A stretch of DNA of 17,025 nucleotides. Origin: an uncultured Saprospiraceae bacterium. GTDB lineage: Bacteria > Bacteroidota > Bacteroidia > Chitinophagales > Saprospiraceae. Location: NCBI GenBank assembly GCA_937959375.1, contig CALGLS010000244.1:1-17025 (forward strand), read 5' to 3'. Shown one piece after another: positions 7,829 through 15,413 of the stretch. Both the position numbers and the translations under genes were made by a program. Numbering within the stretch: position 1 is the first letter of the stretch; each line of letters begins with the position of its first letter. Under the pieces are notes generated by a model. It did no database searches and had not been told where the DNA came from. It worked only from the letters and a program-made list of their open reading frames with translations.

Positions 7829-9070
7829 TCACTCCTCCTTCTTCAATTCAATCACCTCACTAATTAATCGTCCTTTCGCTATTTGCGTTTCAATCTGATC
7901 TCCTTTTTTCACTCCTTTGATGTCTCTCAATAGCTTACCATTTTTGATGGTCAAACTATAGCCACGTCGGAGTGTTTCTTCTGTACTTAATAAATGGTTT
8001 AACGCTTCGAGATGCCGAAGGGCATCTTGCTCGCTTCTTACCTTGTTTTCGGTCAATTGCTTTAGATCAGAATTAATATAATTCAGTGATTGGTTTTCAT
8101 TACTGATAATGGATTGTGATTGCCAACGTAGGACTTGCTTGGCTTCCTCTAACCAAAGTTGCTCATCATTAATTTGTGCCTGACTCGTTAGGAAAAGCTC
8201 TTGCCCGAGTTGTAATAACTGAGATTCGAATCGCATGTTATGACTAATGAGAAACTCAGCTGCGGCCGTTGGTGTCTTCAACGGGGTATGCGCTACGAGA
8301 TCTAGTATGCATTCATCCGTTTCGTGGCCAACACCACTTAAAATTGGGATTGGAAATTCGGCAACGGTTTTGCAAAGTTCAAAATCATCAAAAGCCATAA
8401 GGTCTAATCGGGCTCCTCCCCCACGTGTAATCACTACACAATCATAACCTCCGTAAATTCTAATTTTCTTGAGTTGGTTTCGAATTTCAATGGAGGTACT
8501 CTGTCCTTGCATGGCCGCTGGGAAGAGCTTCCATTTGTAATGATAACCATACGCATTGCTTTCCAATTGATTGACAAAATCGGAGTAACCTGCTGCTGTC
8601 TGTGAGCTAATTAATGCGATGCGTTGAATTACTGGTGGAAGCGAATGATCTGCATTCATACCTAACAAATCGCCTTCTTGCAATGCTTCAATAATTCTCC
8701 TGCGTTTTAACTCGAGTTTACCTAAAGTATAAATCGGATCGATGTCTTCAATCACAATTTTAAATCCATAGCGCTCATGAAAGTCAACTCTGACCATCAT
8801 TTTTACTTCGACGCCTTCTTGAAGTAAGTTATCGAGTTCCTTTCCTAATTTTCGTTTGAGTTGGCGATATTGATTTTGCCAAATAACTGCTTCTGACTTT
8901 GCTACGATATCATCTCCTTCTTCTTGTTTTTCGATTAGGTTGAGATAATAATGACCTCTTGATTCATTGCATTGGGCGATTTCACAAACGACCCATATTG
9001 CTTTAGGTACGTTGAGTGCGAGGACTCGACGAATGAATTCTAGAAGTTCGTATAAGGTATAGGATTGCAA
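7829..9070 (-). CDS. xseA: Exodeoxyribonuclease VII large subunit, TTG start
   Basis: This 413-residue protein aligns with XseA along its length. An N-terminal OB-fold covers about 1-105 (YTLYELLEFIRRVL, WVVCEIAQ, GHYYLNLIEK). The catalytic domain covers about 120-290, with VITRGGGARLDLMAFDD (R216, G217-G219), LSGVGHETD (H249, D252; equivalent to the active-site HxxD of E. coli) and TPTAAAEFL. A coiled coil for XseB binding covers about 285-365, followed by the C-terminal LRRGYSLTI segment. With XseB it cuts single-stranded DNA from both ends into oligonucleotides. The start is TTG at 9070: the frame upstream runs to a TAA (near 9108) with no ATG or GTG, and the conserved YTLYEL helix begins just after the TTG. 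The sucC terminator lies upstream, so xseAB should have its own promoter; a near match TACTTTTA lies about 35 bases upstream. Confidence 0.93.
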   Translation of the reverse strand: MQSYTLYELLEFIRRVLALNVPKAIWVVCEIAQCNESRGHYYLNLIEKQEEGDDIVAKSEAVIWQNQYRQLKRKLGKELDNLLQEGVEVKMMVRVDFHERYGFKIVIEDIDPIYTLGKLELKRRRIIEALQEGDLLGMNADHSLPPVIQRIALISSQTAAGYSDFVNQLESNAYGYHYKWKLFPAAMQGQSTSIEIRNQLKKIRIYGGYDCVVITRGGGARLDLMAFDDFELCKTVAEFPIPILSGVGHETDECILDLVAHTPLKTPTAAAEFLISHNMRFESQLLQLGQELFLTSQAQINDEQLWLEEAKQVLRWQSQSIISNENQSLNYINSDLKQLTENKVRSEQDALRHLEALNHLLSTEETLRRGYSLTIKNGKLLRDIKGVKKGDQIETQIAKGRLISEVIELKKEE

Positions 9071-9305
9071 AGGAAACTGTATGTTTAATTTTAGTTTAAA
9101 AGTAGTGAATTAGAATGGGATTTTTAGAAGATTTTGAATGATATGGAGAATTGATAAGGTTTGGGATTGACCGTTAACGTGCTTTTGAACCATATAAGGC
9201 AGATAAGGGCAGATAAGACTTGGGGATTTTTTACTGACGTAATTTGAATACTAAGGCTACCTAATAATATGGCTTGGAACGTTTTATTTTCAAAAAATCA
9301 TTTAC
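9071..9305. other. Intergenic region upstream of xseA with a GCAGATAAG direct repeat
   Basis: No coding sequence is seen. At 9195-9217 the motif CAGATAAG occurs twice in tandem (with TAAGG before it) at a period of 10 bases. This resembles short dispersed intergenic repeats, but no second copy is found in this window. The remainder is AT-rich and holds the presumed xseA promoter. Confidence 0.5.
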
Positions 9306-9344
9306 AAAAAAATCCCGAATTCTGAAAAACAGAATCCGGGATTT
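9306..9344 (-). terminator. Rho-independent terminator of sucC
   Basis: Read on the minus strand, arms 9344-9330 and 9324-9310 form a 15-base-pair stem (one G-U pair) with a five-U loop. It leads into a run of Ts (complement of A at 9306-9312). It lies 23 bases beyond the sucC stop codon and separates sucC from xseA, which is transcribed in the same direction. Confidence 0.9.
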
Positions 9345-9366
9345 TCCTTTATAGAAAAGGTAACGC

Positions 9367-10827
9367 TTAAACTACCTTACCTCCGTCTAATTCATCTTGC
9401 CATTTCTTCAAATCATCCCATTTTCCATCTGCTGCCATCTGAGCTTGTGCAGGCCAAGTAGCAGGGTTATGTGACCCAAAATTGCCTTCAGCCGCAGTTA
9501 ACATGGCTTTGATTTGATCTGCTGAAGTTTCTGCTAATTTTACAAAAGTTGAAATCCCACCAGCGTTAAGAATTTCAGCAATTTTAGGACCTATACCTTC
9601 AATCTTAGTCAATTTATCTGCACTAGTCTTTAGCACATCAGCTACCAAGTCAGCAGCTTCTTGTAAAAGTATAGCAGAGTGTACTTCAAGTCCTGACTCA
9701 TCAATGATGGTCTTAGCGATATCCGCGTTAGTACCTTGTAGGCGAACAATGATTGGAACTGTAATGTTCCCCATGTTTTTATATGCATCAACAACTCCTT
9801 GAGCTACACGATCACAACGAACGATACCTCCAAAGATGTTGATCAAAATTGCTTTTACTTTAGGATCACGTAGAATGATACGGAATGCTTTTTCAACTCG
9901 TTCAGCATCAGCTGTTCCTCCTACATCAAGGAAGTTGGCAGGATCACCACCAGACAATTTAATGATATCCATTGTTGCCATTGCTAGACCAGCACCGTTT
10001 ACCATACAACCAACGTTTCCGTCAAGGTTGACAAAGTTCAAACCGAAGCTTTGTGCTTCTACTTCTACTGGATCTTCTTCGTCTGTATCTCTCATTGCTG
10101 CGAGATTAGGGTGACGGAAAAGTGCGTTGTCATCAATACTTACTTTTGAATCAACTGCGATGATTTTGTCATCACCTGTTTTAAGACAAGGGTTGATTTC
10201 AAAAAGAGAAGCATCAGACTTTACAAATGCTGTATATAAAGAGTTGATGAATTTAGTCATTCCTTTGAATGCAACACCACTCAAACCAAGATTGAAAGCG
10301 ATCTTACGCATTTGGAAACCTTGAAGTCCTAAAGTTGGATCTACAAATTCCTTGTGTACCAAGTGTGGCGTCTCTTCAGCCACTGCTTCGATGTCCATAC
10401 CACCTTCAGTAGAATAGATGATTACGTTACGCTTTGACTCACGATCCATCAAAATAGAGATATAGTATTCTTTACAAGCATCAAAGTCTGGAGCATATAC
10501 ATCTTGAGCGATCAAGATCTTACGAACTAATTTACCAGGCCCATCTACTCCACCAGGAGTTTGAGGCGTCTTTAGCATCATACCTAAGATATTACCTGCA
10601 TTTTCTTTAAGCTCGTCCATATTCTTAACCAGCTTAACTCCTCCACCTTTTCCACGACCACCTGCGTGAATTTGAGCTTTGACAACAGCAAACTTAGTTC
10701 CTGTATCTGCTTGTAATTTCGTAAATGCTGCTACAGCTTCCTCCGTTGTAGTTGCAACGATGCCTTCTTGAATTGGCACGCCAAATGACTTTAAAAGTTC
10801 TTTTCCCTGATATTCGTGAAGATTCAT
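9367..10827 (-). CDS. sucC: Succinyl-CoA synthetase beta subunit with C-terminal helix-hairpin-helix extension
   Basis: Residues 1-400 are a complete SucC: an ATP-grasp domain (MNLHEYQGKELL; nucleotide loop AQIHAGGRGKGGGVK 51-65; Mg site SLFEINP with E210 and N212) and the CoA-ligase domain (GNVGCMVNGAGLAMATMD, NFLDVGG, INIFGGIVRCDRVAQGV 329-345, VRLQGTNAD). It makes ATP or GTP from succinyl-CoA together with SucD, which is not in this window. Canonical SucC ends near residue 390-405. Here the frame continues for 86 residues: 406-435 form a helix-hairpin-helix (LTKIEGIGPKIAEIL, then GISTFVKLAETS), followed by a Trp-rich tail (ATWPAQAQMAADGKWDDL, ending DGGKVV). The extension is in frame, has no stop or frameshift, and is bounded by the terminator. 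A similar HhH-plus-tail occurs, from memory, at the C-terminus of ribosomal protein L21 in Bacteroidota. The role of the tail is unknown. Confidence 0.95.
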   Translation of the reverse strand: MNLHEYQGKELLKSFGVPIQEGIVATTTEEAVAAFTKLQADTGTKFAVVKAQIHAGGRGKGGGVKLVKNMDELKENAGNILGMMLKTPQTPGGVDGPGKLVRKILIAQDVYAPDFDACKEYYISILMDRESKRNVIIYSTEGGMDIEAVAEETPHLVHKEFVDPTLGLQGFQMRKIAFNLGLSGVAFKGMTKFINSLYTAFVKSDASLFEINPCLKTGDDKIIAVDSKVSIDDNALFRHPNLAAMRDTDEEDPVEVEAQSFGLNFVNLDGNVGCMVNGAGLAMATMDIIKLSGGDPANFLDVGGTADAERVEKAFRIILRDPKVKAILINIFGGIVRCDRVAQGVVDAYKNMGNITVPIIVRLQGTNADIAKTIIDESGLEVHSAILLQEAADLVADVLKTSADKLTKIEGIGPKIAEILNAGGISTFVKLAETSADQIKAMLTAAEGNFGSHNPATWPAQAQMAADGKWDDLKKWQDELDGGKVV

Positions 10828-10905
10828 ATTGTGTTAATTGATTATGATTGATAAAGATTTGATCGTATAAGAAAATGCATATGATAAAATCCTCATTTGA
10901 AGCCC

Positions 10906-10936
10906 CAAAAGTACATCAATTATATAGGATTTCAAA
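10906..10936 (-). promoter_or_regulatory. Bacteroidota-type promoter of sucC
   Basis: On the minus strand, TTTG (complement of 10933-10936) is followed after exactly 19 bases by TACTTTTG (complement of 10906-10913). This is a full match to TTTG-N19-TAnnTTTG. The expected transcription start near 10899 gives a leader of about 70 bases before the sucC ATG at 10827. This is the best promoter in the window. Confidence 0.8.
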
Positions 10937-11154
10937 AATGAATTTCATGCTTCTATTAAAAATCTTGGTTTCAGTGGCTCTTTCAATTTCTATGCGCTAT
11001 TATTCAGTGCTTTCAAAGCGAATACATTCCCCTCACTTTCTATAATTACAAGCGATTTATTCAGAAAAGACTAACTTTAGGTTCAGTAAATGCGTTACAT
11101 AAGATCATCGGCTGTATTTCATTAAATTAGAGCCACTTATAAAAACACTCTGCC
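10937..11154. other. Intergenic region between divergent sucC and DUF4442 genes
   Basis: The whole gap is 10828-11154; its left part holds the sucC promoter. In the remaining part I see no gene, hairpin or repeat. TAACTTTA near 11072-11079 is a 7 of 8 match to the -7 consensus, but it has no convincing -33 partner and lies about 75 bases from the next start, so I do not call it as a promoter. Confidence 0.4.
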
Positions 11155-11679
11155 ATGTCTAGTTCTACAACAAATACCTATTTTGATCCCAAATCAGAAA
11201 AAACTCAGATTCTATTAGGTCAGTTGACCAATAAATTCAAGATGAGATATTATTACCTTAAAAAGTTGCCTTCTATGTTTTGGTGGGGTGGACAGGTTAA
11301 ATATTGTACGCATTTGAAATCAGAAGTTACACTCCCCTACAGCTGGCGAACCCAAAATCCGTATCAATCCATCTATTTTGCTGCTCAGGCTGGCGCTGGA
11401 GAGTTTTCTACTGGAATACTTGCCTTGATTGCTTTGAATGGACGTAAGGACGTTTCTATGTTGGTAGTAAAGCAAGAAGCAGAGTTTGTTAAAAAAGCCA
11501 ATACACTCACGACATTCACTTGTGAAGATGGCGCAGCGGTAATTGATACGATACAAAAAGCTTTAGATACTGGAGAGGGTCACACGATTACGATGACTTC
11601 GATCGGTCGAAATGACAAGGGTGAAGAGGTTTCTAGAATTCGGATTACTTGGTCGTTTAAGAAGAAGCGGAAGCGGTAA
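11155..11679 (+). CDS. DUF4442 hotdog-fold protein, putative thioesterase
   Basis: This 174-residue soluble protein fits the DUF4442 family (a relative of PaaI and YiiD C-terminal thioesterases). The central motif RTQNPYQSIYFAAQAGAGE (65-83) is the long helix region of the hotdog fold, with N68, P69 and E83 in conserved positions. It is preceded by a strand (SEVTLPYSWR) and followed by strands VSMLVVKQEAEFVKKA, TTFTCEDG and HTITMTSIGRNDKGEEVSRIRITW. It ends in a basic tail KKKRKR. No signal peptide is seen. By homology it may hydrolyse an acyl-CoA or acyl-ACP thioester, but DUF4442 members lack a defined activity as far as I know. It is divergent from sucC and convergent with the metallopeptidase gene, so it is probably monocistronic. 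Confidence 0.8.
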   Translation: MSSSTTNTYFDPKSEKTQILLGQLTNKFKMRYYYLKKLPSMFWWGGQVKYCTHLKSEVTLPYSWRTQNPYQSIYFAAQAGAGEFSTGILALIALNGRKDVSMLVVKQEAEFVKKANTLTTFTCEDGAAVIDTIQKALDTGEGHTITMTSIGRNDKGEEVSRIRITWSFKKKRKR

Positions 11680-11719
11680 TGTCCTCTTATGGTTACGCTT
11701 GAGCAATTAAAAACTATGA

Positions 11720-11803
11720 AAACTCAATAGCAATTTCAAACTCAAACTCAATTCCCGCTAACGCAGGGTCGAGTGTATTGAAATTGAATTTGCTATTAAG
11801 TTT
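11720..11803 (-). repeat. Intergenic inverted repeat C between convergent genes
   Basis: The arms 11720-11733 and 11790-11803 pair at 13 of 14 positions (AAACTCAATAGCAA against its complement). Inside them are TTTCAA/TTGAAA (11734-11739 and 11778-11783) and a GC-rich core CCCGC-TAAC-GCAGGG (11754-11768). The core on the minus strand starts CACTC and ends CGTTAGCGGGAA. This is like the core of element B (starts CACTC, ends CGATAGCGGGAA), although the arms here consist of TTGAGT/TTTGAG-type units instead of TTCGGTC. It lies between the stop codons of two convergent genes, where it could terminate both transcripts. Confidence 0.55.
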
Positions 11804-11832
11804 GAACTTGCCTCCTTAATGTGATTATAGAA

Positions 11833-13338
11833 TTAACGAACCACAATCTTCTGATTCATAACACCTTTTCCAGATTGAACAGAAATGATATACATCCCTG
11901 TATTCAAATCATTAGTAGTTACTTCAAAAGTAGAAGCTCCTTGAACAAAAGTATTGTTTGTCGTACTTAACAACTGCCCCGTCAATGTGTAAACTTTAAT
12001 CTCAGCATCAAAGGCTTCATTTGAGTTCATCTCAATCACAAGCTTATTGTTCTTAGCTATTGGATTAGGACGAACTAACCAATTCTCGACAGATGCGATT
12101 TCAGTTGTGCTAATTGGGCTATCGTTTGTTGTAAAACTAAATTGCTGAGAAAAGATGGTACAGGTTTTCAAAGACGAGAATGGGCGCACTTTCCAATTGT
12201 AAGTTACATTTTCTTCTAAGTTAGTAAGTGTTTTACCAGGAAATGAAGTAACAAAGGTTCCAACATCGTCAATCTCAAGCAGGTAACGTGTTGCTCCAGG
12301 AACTTCTTGCCAACTAAAATAAACAGAAGTATAACCTACCGTGGATCCGTTGAGCGGAGTAAGTAGAAAAGGAACCGAAGCGATTTCTTCAAGGCTCGGA
12401 GTACTTCCTGGGTTGACGTAATCTCTAGCATCGCTTTCAAGACTCATATGAACCGCATCCGCTTGATCTGGTGTGAGTTTGTAAGAGGCACAGTTTGGGA
12501 AATACCCCATTACATTATCTTCCATTGGATCAATGACCTCACTATTGAAGTCCATGATTCCTTCAGTAAATTCCCCACAATCAGGTGCAACAAAAAGAAA
12601 ATCAGGAGGTGTATCACAAATACCATCTGCTGCAATCATACAATTCGATTGATCCATTCTATCATTTTCAGTAACATTATCTGGTGCAATATTACCTACC
12701 GGATTGCCATGTAAGGATTCGTTATAAGGTTCTGAAGCCCAACCGAAAAAAGGATGACTCAAACTGAAAAAATGTCCCATTTCATGTGCCAATACATTTG
12801 ATCCGTATACGCTGTTTTTTGTGATAACGATCCAATCTGCTTGATCAACTGGAGGTTGATAATAAGCTAATACCGAAAGACTTCCACTACTTTGTATAAA
12901 ACGGTTGATAAAAACATTGATGGCATTATCCACCTTCTCTTCAACCATTTTTGAATAAGCATCACCCGAAGTAGGGTTATCCAACAAAACACTGTGATCA
13001 ATATAATTGAAACTTCCACTTAGGTAGAACTGAATTTCATGTACTAGGTAAAAGTCATTTAAGATACACATCATATCAAGCGCAGCTCTTTCAGAAACAC
13101 GATTTCCACCATTGTTATCTGCCACTAAATGTAGTCTGACCGGAACGTAAGTAATCGCTCCTCTTTTTCTAACAAAGTCACGCATTTCTGCCCGGTTTGC
13201 CATCATTTGCTCTTTTACCATTGCTGCATCTGCTCCATTTAGACCACATACATGGCTTCCGCCAAAATTTTGCGCCATAGCAGGAAATGCAAAAACCGTA
13301 AAGGCTAATACCGTTGCAATTAGAAGATTTCTTTTCAT
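11833..13338 (-). CDS. Secreted M43-like metallopeptidase with T9SS type A sorting domain (copy 2)
   Basis: This 501-residue protein has a signal peptide (MKRNLLIATVLAFTVFAFPAMA, cut before Q23). A conserved N-terminal segment follows (HVCGLNGADAAMVKEQMM). The catalytic domain carries the zinc motif H185-E-x-x-H189-x5-H195 (HEMGHFFSLSHPF), the CDTPPDF segment (251-257) and a Met-turn NVMGYF (275-280). This layout matches family M43 (pappalysin/cytophagalysin), except that the Gly usual three residues after the second His is Ser192. A fibronectin III-like domain spans about 322-404. The type A sorting domain covers about 414-501 (WLVRPNP, AEIKVYTLTGQLL, LNTGMYIISVQSGKGVMNQKIVVR). It is predicted to be exported by the T9SS as a zinc endopeptidase; its target is unknown. 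It is a paralogue of the gene at 13630-15174, about 82 percent identical over the sorting domain. Confidence 0.88.
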   Translation of the reverse strand: MKRNLLIATVLAFTVFAFPAMAQNFGGSHVCGLNGADAAMVKEQMMANRAEMRDFVRKRGAITYVPVRLHLVADNNGGNRVSERAALDMMCILNDFYLVHEIQFYLSGSFNYIDHSVLLDNPTSGDAYSKMVEEKVDNAINVFINRFIQSSGSLSVLAYYQPPVDQADWIVITKNSVYGSNVLAHEMGHFFSLSHPFFGWASEPYNESLHGNPVGNIAPDNVTENDRMDQSNCMIAADGICDTPPDFLFVAPDCGEFTEGIMDFNSEVIDPMEDNVMGYFPNCASYKLTPDQADAVHMSLESDARDYVNPGSTPSLEEIASVPFLLTPLNGSTVGYTSVYFSWQEVPGATRYLLEIDDVGTFVTSFPGKTLTNLEENVTYNWKVRPFSSLKTCTIFSQQFSFTTNDSPISTTEIASVENWLVRPNPIAKNNKLVIEMNSNEAFDAEIKVYTLTGQLLSTTNNTFVQGASTFEVTTNDLNTGMYIISVQSGKGVMNQKIVVR

Positions 13339-13526
13339 AATCTATTCGTTTGTGATTGTTTGAACAATATAATATAAGGAGTTTTAATTCAAGAATACTT
13401 AATACCATCTGGTACAGCATAAAATATCGCGCCGAACTGGACAAAAAGGTCGTATCAAAAAATAGAAGTTGTATGAAAATTCCAAAAATGCTTGAGGAAT
13501 GATCTTTTCAAAGACTCAAAGACCTT
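13339..13526. other. Spacer upstream of metallopeptidase copy 2
   Basis: This gap between the paralogous metallopeptidase genes (with the terminator at 13527-13569) contains no gene. On the minus strand it reads TATATTG about 20-30 bases upstream of the start, which only partly resembles a -7 element, so no promoter is called. A promoter is expected here because the upstream gene is closed by a terminator. Confidence 0.4.
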
Positions 13527-13569
13527 CAATAAAAAAGCCCGCCAGCAATGCTAACGGGCTTTTTTATTG
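13527..13569 (-). terminator. Rho-independent terminator of metallopeptidase copy 1
   Basis: The arms 13527-13546 and 13550-13569 form a 20-base stem with a three-base loop, A/T-rich at the base and GC-rich near the loop (AGCCCG/CGGGCT) with a run of six Ts. Two positions pair only as G-U, and only in the minus-strand transcript; in the + transcript they are C-A mismatches. This fits its use by the upstream minus-strand gene, whose stop codon is 60 bases away. Confidence 0.9.
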
Positions 13570-13629
13570 AAAGAAGTTGTCTTCCTAAGCCATACTGTTT
13601 ACACAGCTCAGTCAGGTAAAGTCTTTAGA

Positions 13630-15174
13630 CTATCTTACAACAACCTTCTGCGTCATAACACCTTTTGCAGACTGAACAGAAATGATGTACATCCCTGTGT
13701 TAAGGTCACTTGTGTTAACTTCAAGTGTAGAAGCACCATTTGCAAATGTATTATTGGTAGTGCTCAACAACTGACCCGTCAAAGAGTAAACTTTAACATC
13801 AGCGTCAAACGCTTCGTTTGTATTCATTTCGATTACAACATTAGCATTCTTAGCAACTGGGTTTGGACGAACCAACCAGTTTTCAACTGAAGCGATCTCA
13901 GTAGCAGCTGAAGAATTGCTTGTCATAAAGCTATGAACTTCAGAATAACCAGCACAAGTTCTGTAATCAGAAAAAGGAAGAACTCTCCAGTAGTACGTTC
14001 TATCATTTTCTAGATCTGTCAATGTTTGTGAAAGGTTTGTAGTGGTAATATATCTTGGCATAAAACCAAAACCATCCAAACGATCAATTTCGAATAAATA
14101 ATGTGTTGCGCCTGGCACTGCATCCCAGTTAAAAGTAACTGAAGAAAACTGTACGGTAGATTCATCTACCGGTAAAGTTAAGGTAGGAACTGAGTTAATT
14201 TCGTCAAGACCTGGAGTGGTACCTGGGTTGATGTAATTTCTTCCACTACTTTCAAGACTAATATTGATTGCATCAACCTGATCAGGAGTAAATTCATATA
14301 CCGGACAACCACCGAAGTAACTCATCATATTGTTTTCCATTGGATCAACAAGATCTCCTTGCCAGTCCATTACTTGTCCTTGGAATTCACCACAGCCACT
14401 TTGCGTAAATCCGAAAAGGTAATCAGGTGGTGTATCACAAATACCATCAGCAGCAACTGTACAGTTAGACTGATCCGCTCTATCATTTTCAACAAGACCA
14501 GGTACAGATGTACTTGGTGCGTAGTTACTAAATAGTGGATTACCATGTTCCACAGCATCATAAGGGTTGTTTTCCCAACCATAAAACGGATGACTTAAGC
14601 TAAAGAAGTGACCTAGTTCGTGCGCCAATACGTTTGCGTCAAGCACACTACCTGCAGAAACAACAATCCAATCAGCTGAACCTACTGGAGGTTGGTAATA
14701 AGCAAGTGTGTTACCGTCACCACCTGTGTCAATGTTAAGCACAAGAAATACGTTAACCGCATTGTTTACCTTTTCACTTGACAACTTAATAAAAGCTGAA
14801 GTAGAGGTAGGATCTTGATAAGTATTGTTATGATTAAAGTAGTTAAAGCCGTTGCTAATGTAAAATTGAATTTCATGCTGTAGGTAAATTTCATTTACAT
14901 CACAAAGCATTCTAAGCGCATTTCGTTCTGCAACACGCCCTTCACCAGCAGCATTAGCTACTAAGTGAATTTTCATTGGTACGTAAGTAATTGCACCTCT
15001 TTGGTGTACGTAGTCACGCATCTCTTCTCTGTTCTGCATCATTTGTGCCTTTACCATTGCAGCATCAGCTCCTCTTACTCCACATACATGCCCGCCTGTA
15101 AAGTGCTGAGCCGTAGTTGGAAGCGCTAATAATGTCAAGGCCATAACACCTATAAATTGAAGAATTTTTTTCAT
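13630..15174 (-). CDS. Secreted M43-like metallopeptidase with T9SS type A sorting domain (copy 1)
   Basis: This 514-residue protein has a signal peptide (MKKILQFIGVMALTLLALPTTA, cut before Q23). The N-terminal block HVCGVRGADAAMVKAQMM is shared with copy 2. The zinc motif is H185-E-L-G-H189-x5-H195 (HELGHFFSLSHPF), followed by CDTPPDY (about 246-252) and a Met-turn MMSYF (283-287). A fibronectin III-like domain spans about 333-417, and the type A sorting domain runs from about 427 to the end (WLVRPNP, ADVKVYSLTGQLL, TQKVVVR). The architecture equals that of copy 2, including the Ser at 192 in place of the usual Gly of M43. Zinc endopeptidase activity and T9SS export are inferred from the motifs; the substrate is unknown. 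It shares the 239-base upstream gap with the divergent mdh gene. It ends in its own terminator, so the two copies are not one simple operon. Confidence 0.88.
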   Translation of the reverse strand: MKKILQFIGVMALTLLALPTTAQHFTGGHVCGVRGADAAMVKAQMMQNREEMRDYVHQRGAITYVPMKIHLVANAAGEGRVAERNALRMLCDVNEIYLQHEIQFYISNGFNYFNHNNTYQDPTSTSAFIKLSSEKVNNAVNVFLVLNIDTGGDGNTLAYYQPPVGSADWIVVSAGSVLDANVLAHELGHFFSLSHPFYGWENNPYDAVEHGNPLFSNYAPSTSVPGLVENDRADQSNCTVAADGICDTPPDYLFGFTQSGCGEFQGQVMDWQGDLVDPMENNMMSYFGGCPVYEFTPDQVDAINISLESSGRNYINPGTTPGLDEINSVPTLTLPVDESTVQFSSVTFNWDAVPGATHYLFEIDRLDGFGFMPRYITTTNLSQTLTDLENDRTYYWRVLPFSDYRTCAGYSEVHSFMTSNSSAATEIASVENWLVRPNPVAKNANVVIEMNTNEAFDADVKVYSLTGQLLSTTNNTFANGASTLEVNTSDLNTGMYIISVQSAKGVMTQKVVVR

Positions 15175-15366
15175 AATCGATTAGATTTTTAGTGTCTTAA
15201 ATTATTTAAAGTAAGAAATGTGTTTTTAAACCAAAAAAAGGAAAGGCCAGATTTCTGCTTAAAACATACTATTCAACTTAACAAAGTTAAGAAATTTTGG
15301 TTGAAGTCAATGTCTTCAAAATAGCAATCTTTCTCCTTTTTAGCTGTTAGGGTTCAAAAAAATGCC

Positions 15367-15374
15367 TACTTTTG
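15367..15374 (+). promoter_or_regulatory. -7 promoter element of mdh
   Basis: TACTTTTG matches TAnnTTTG exactly and lies 39 bases before the mdh ATG. No TTG is found 18-20 bases upstream (the sequence there is TGTT), so only the -7 element is called. The rest of the gap 15175-15366 shows no gene or repeat. Confidence 0.5.
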
Positions 15375-15413
15375 CACCAAAATTATTCCACCAATCTATA
15401 ACCTTAATAAAAT

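Noticed and set aside
7608..7898. Open frame of 96 codons on the + strand over xseB, element B and the xseA end
   Set aside because: It is antisense to two real genes and reads through the palindromic element; no recognisable protein.
9367..9630. Possibility that the SucC extension results from a lost stop codon or frameshift
   Set aside because: The extension keeps a recognisable folded HhH domain and a conserved-looking tail in frame, and a terminator sits directly after its stop codon.
12448..12714. Open frame of 88 codons antisense to metallopeptidase copy 2
   Set aside because: Rich in Ile, Cys and Arg from reverse reading of the peptidase gene; no start context or homology.
13375..13444. 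Open frame overlapping the start of metallopeptidase copy 2 in another frame
   Set aside because: It reads the signal peptide region of the real gene out of frame and has no independent support.
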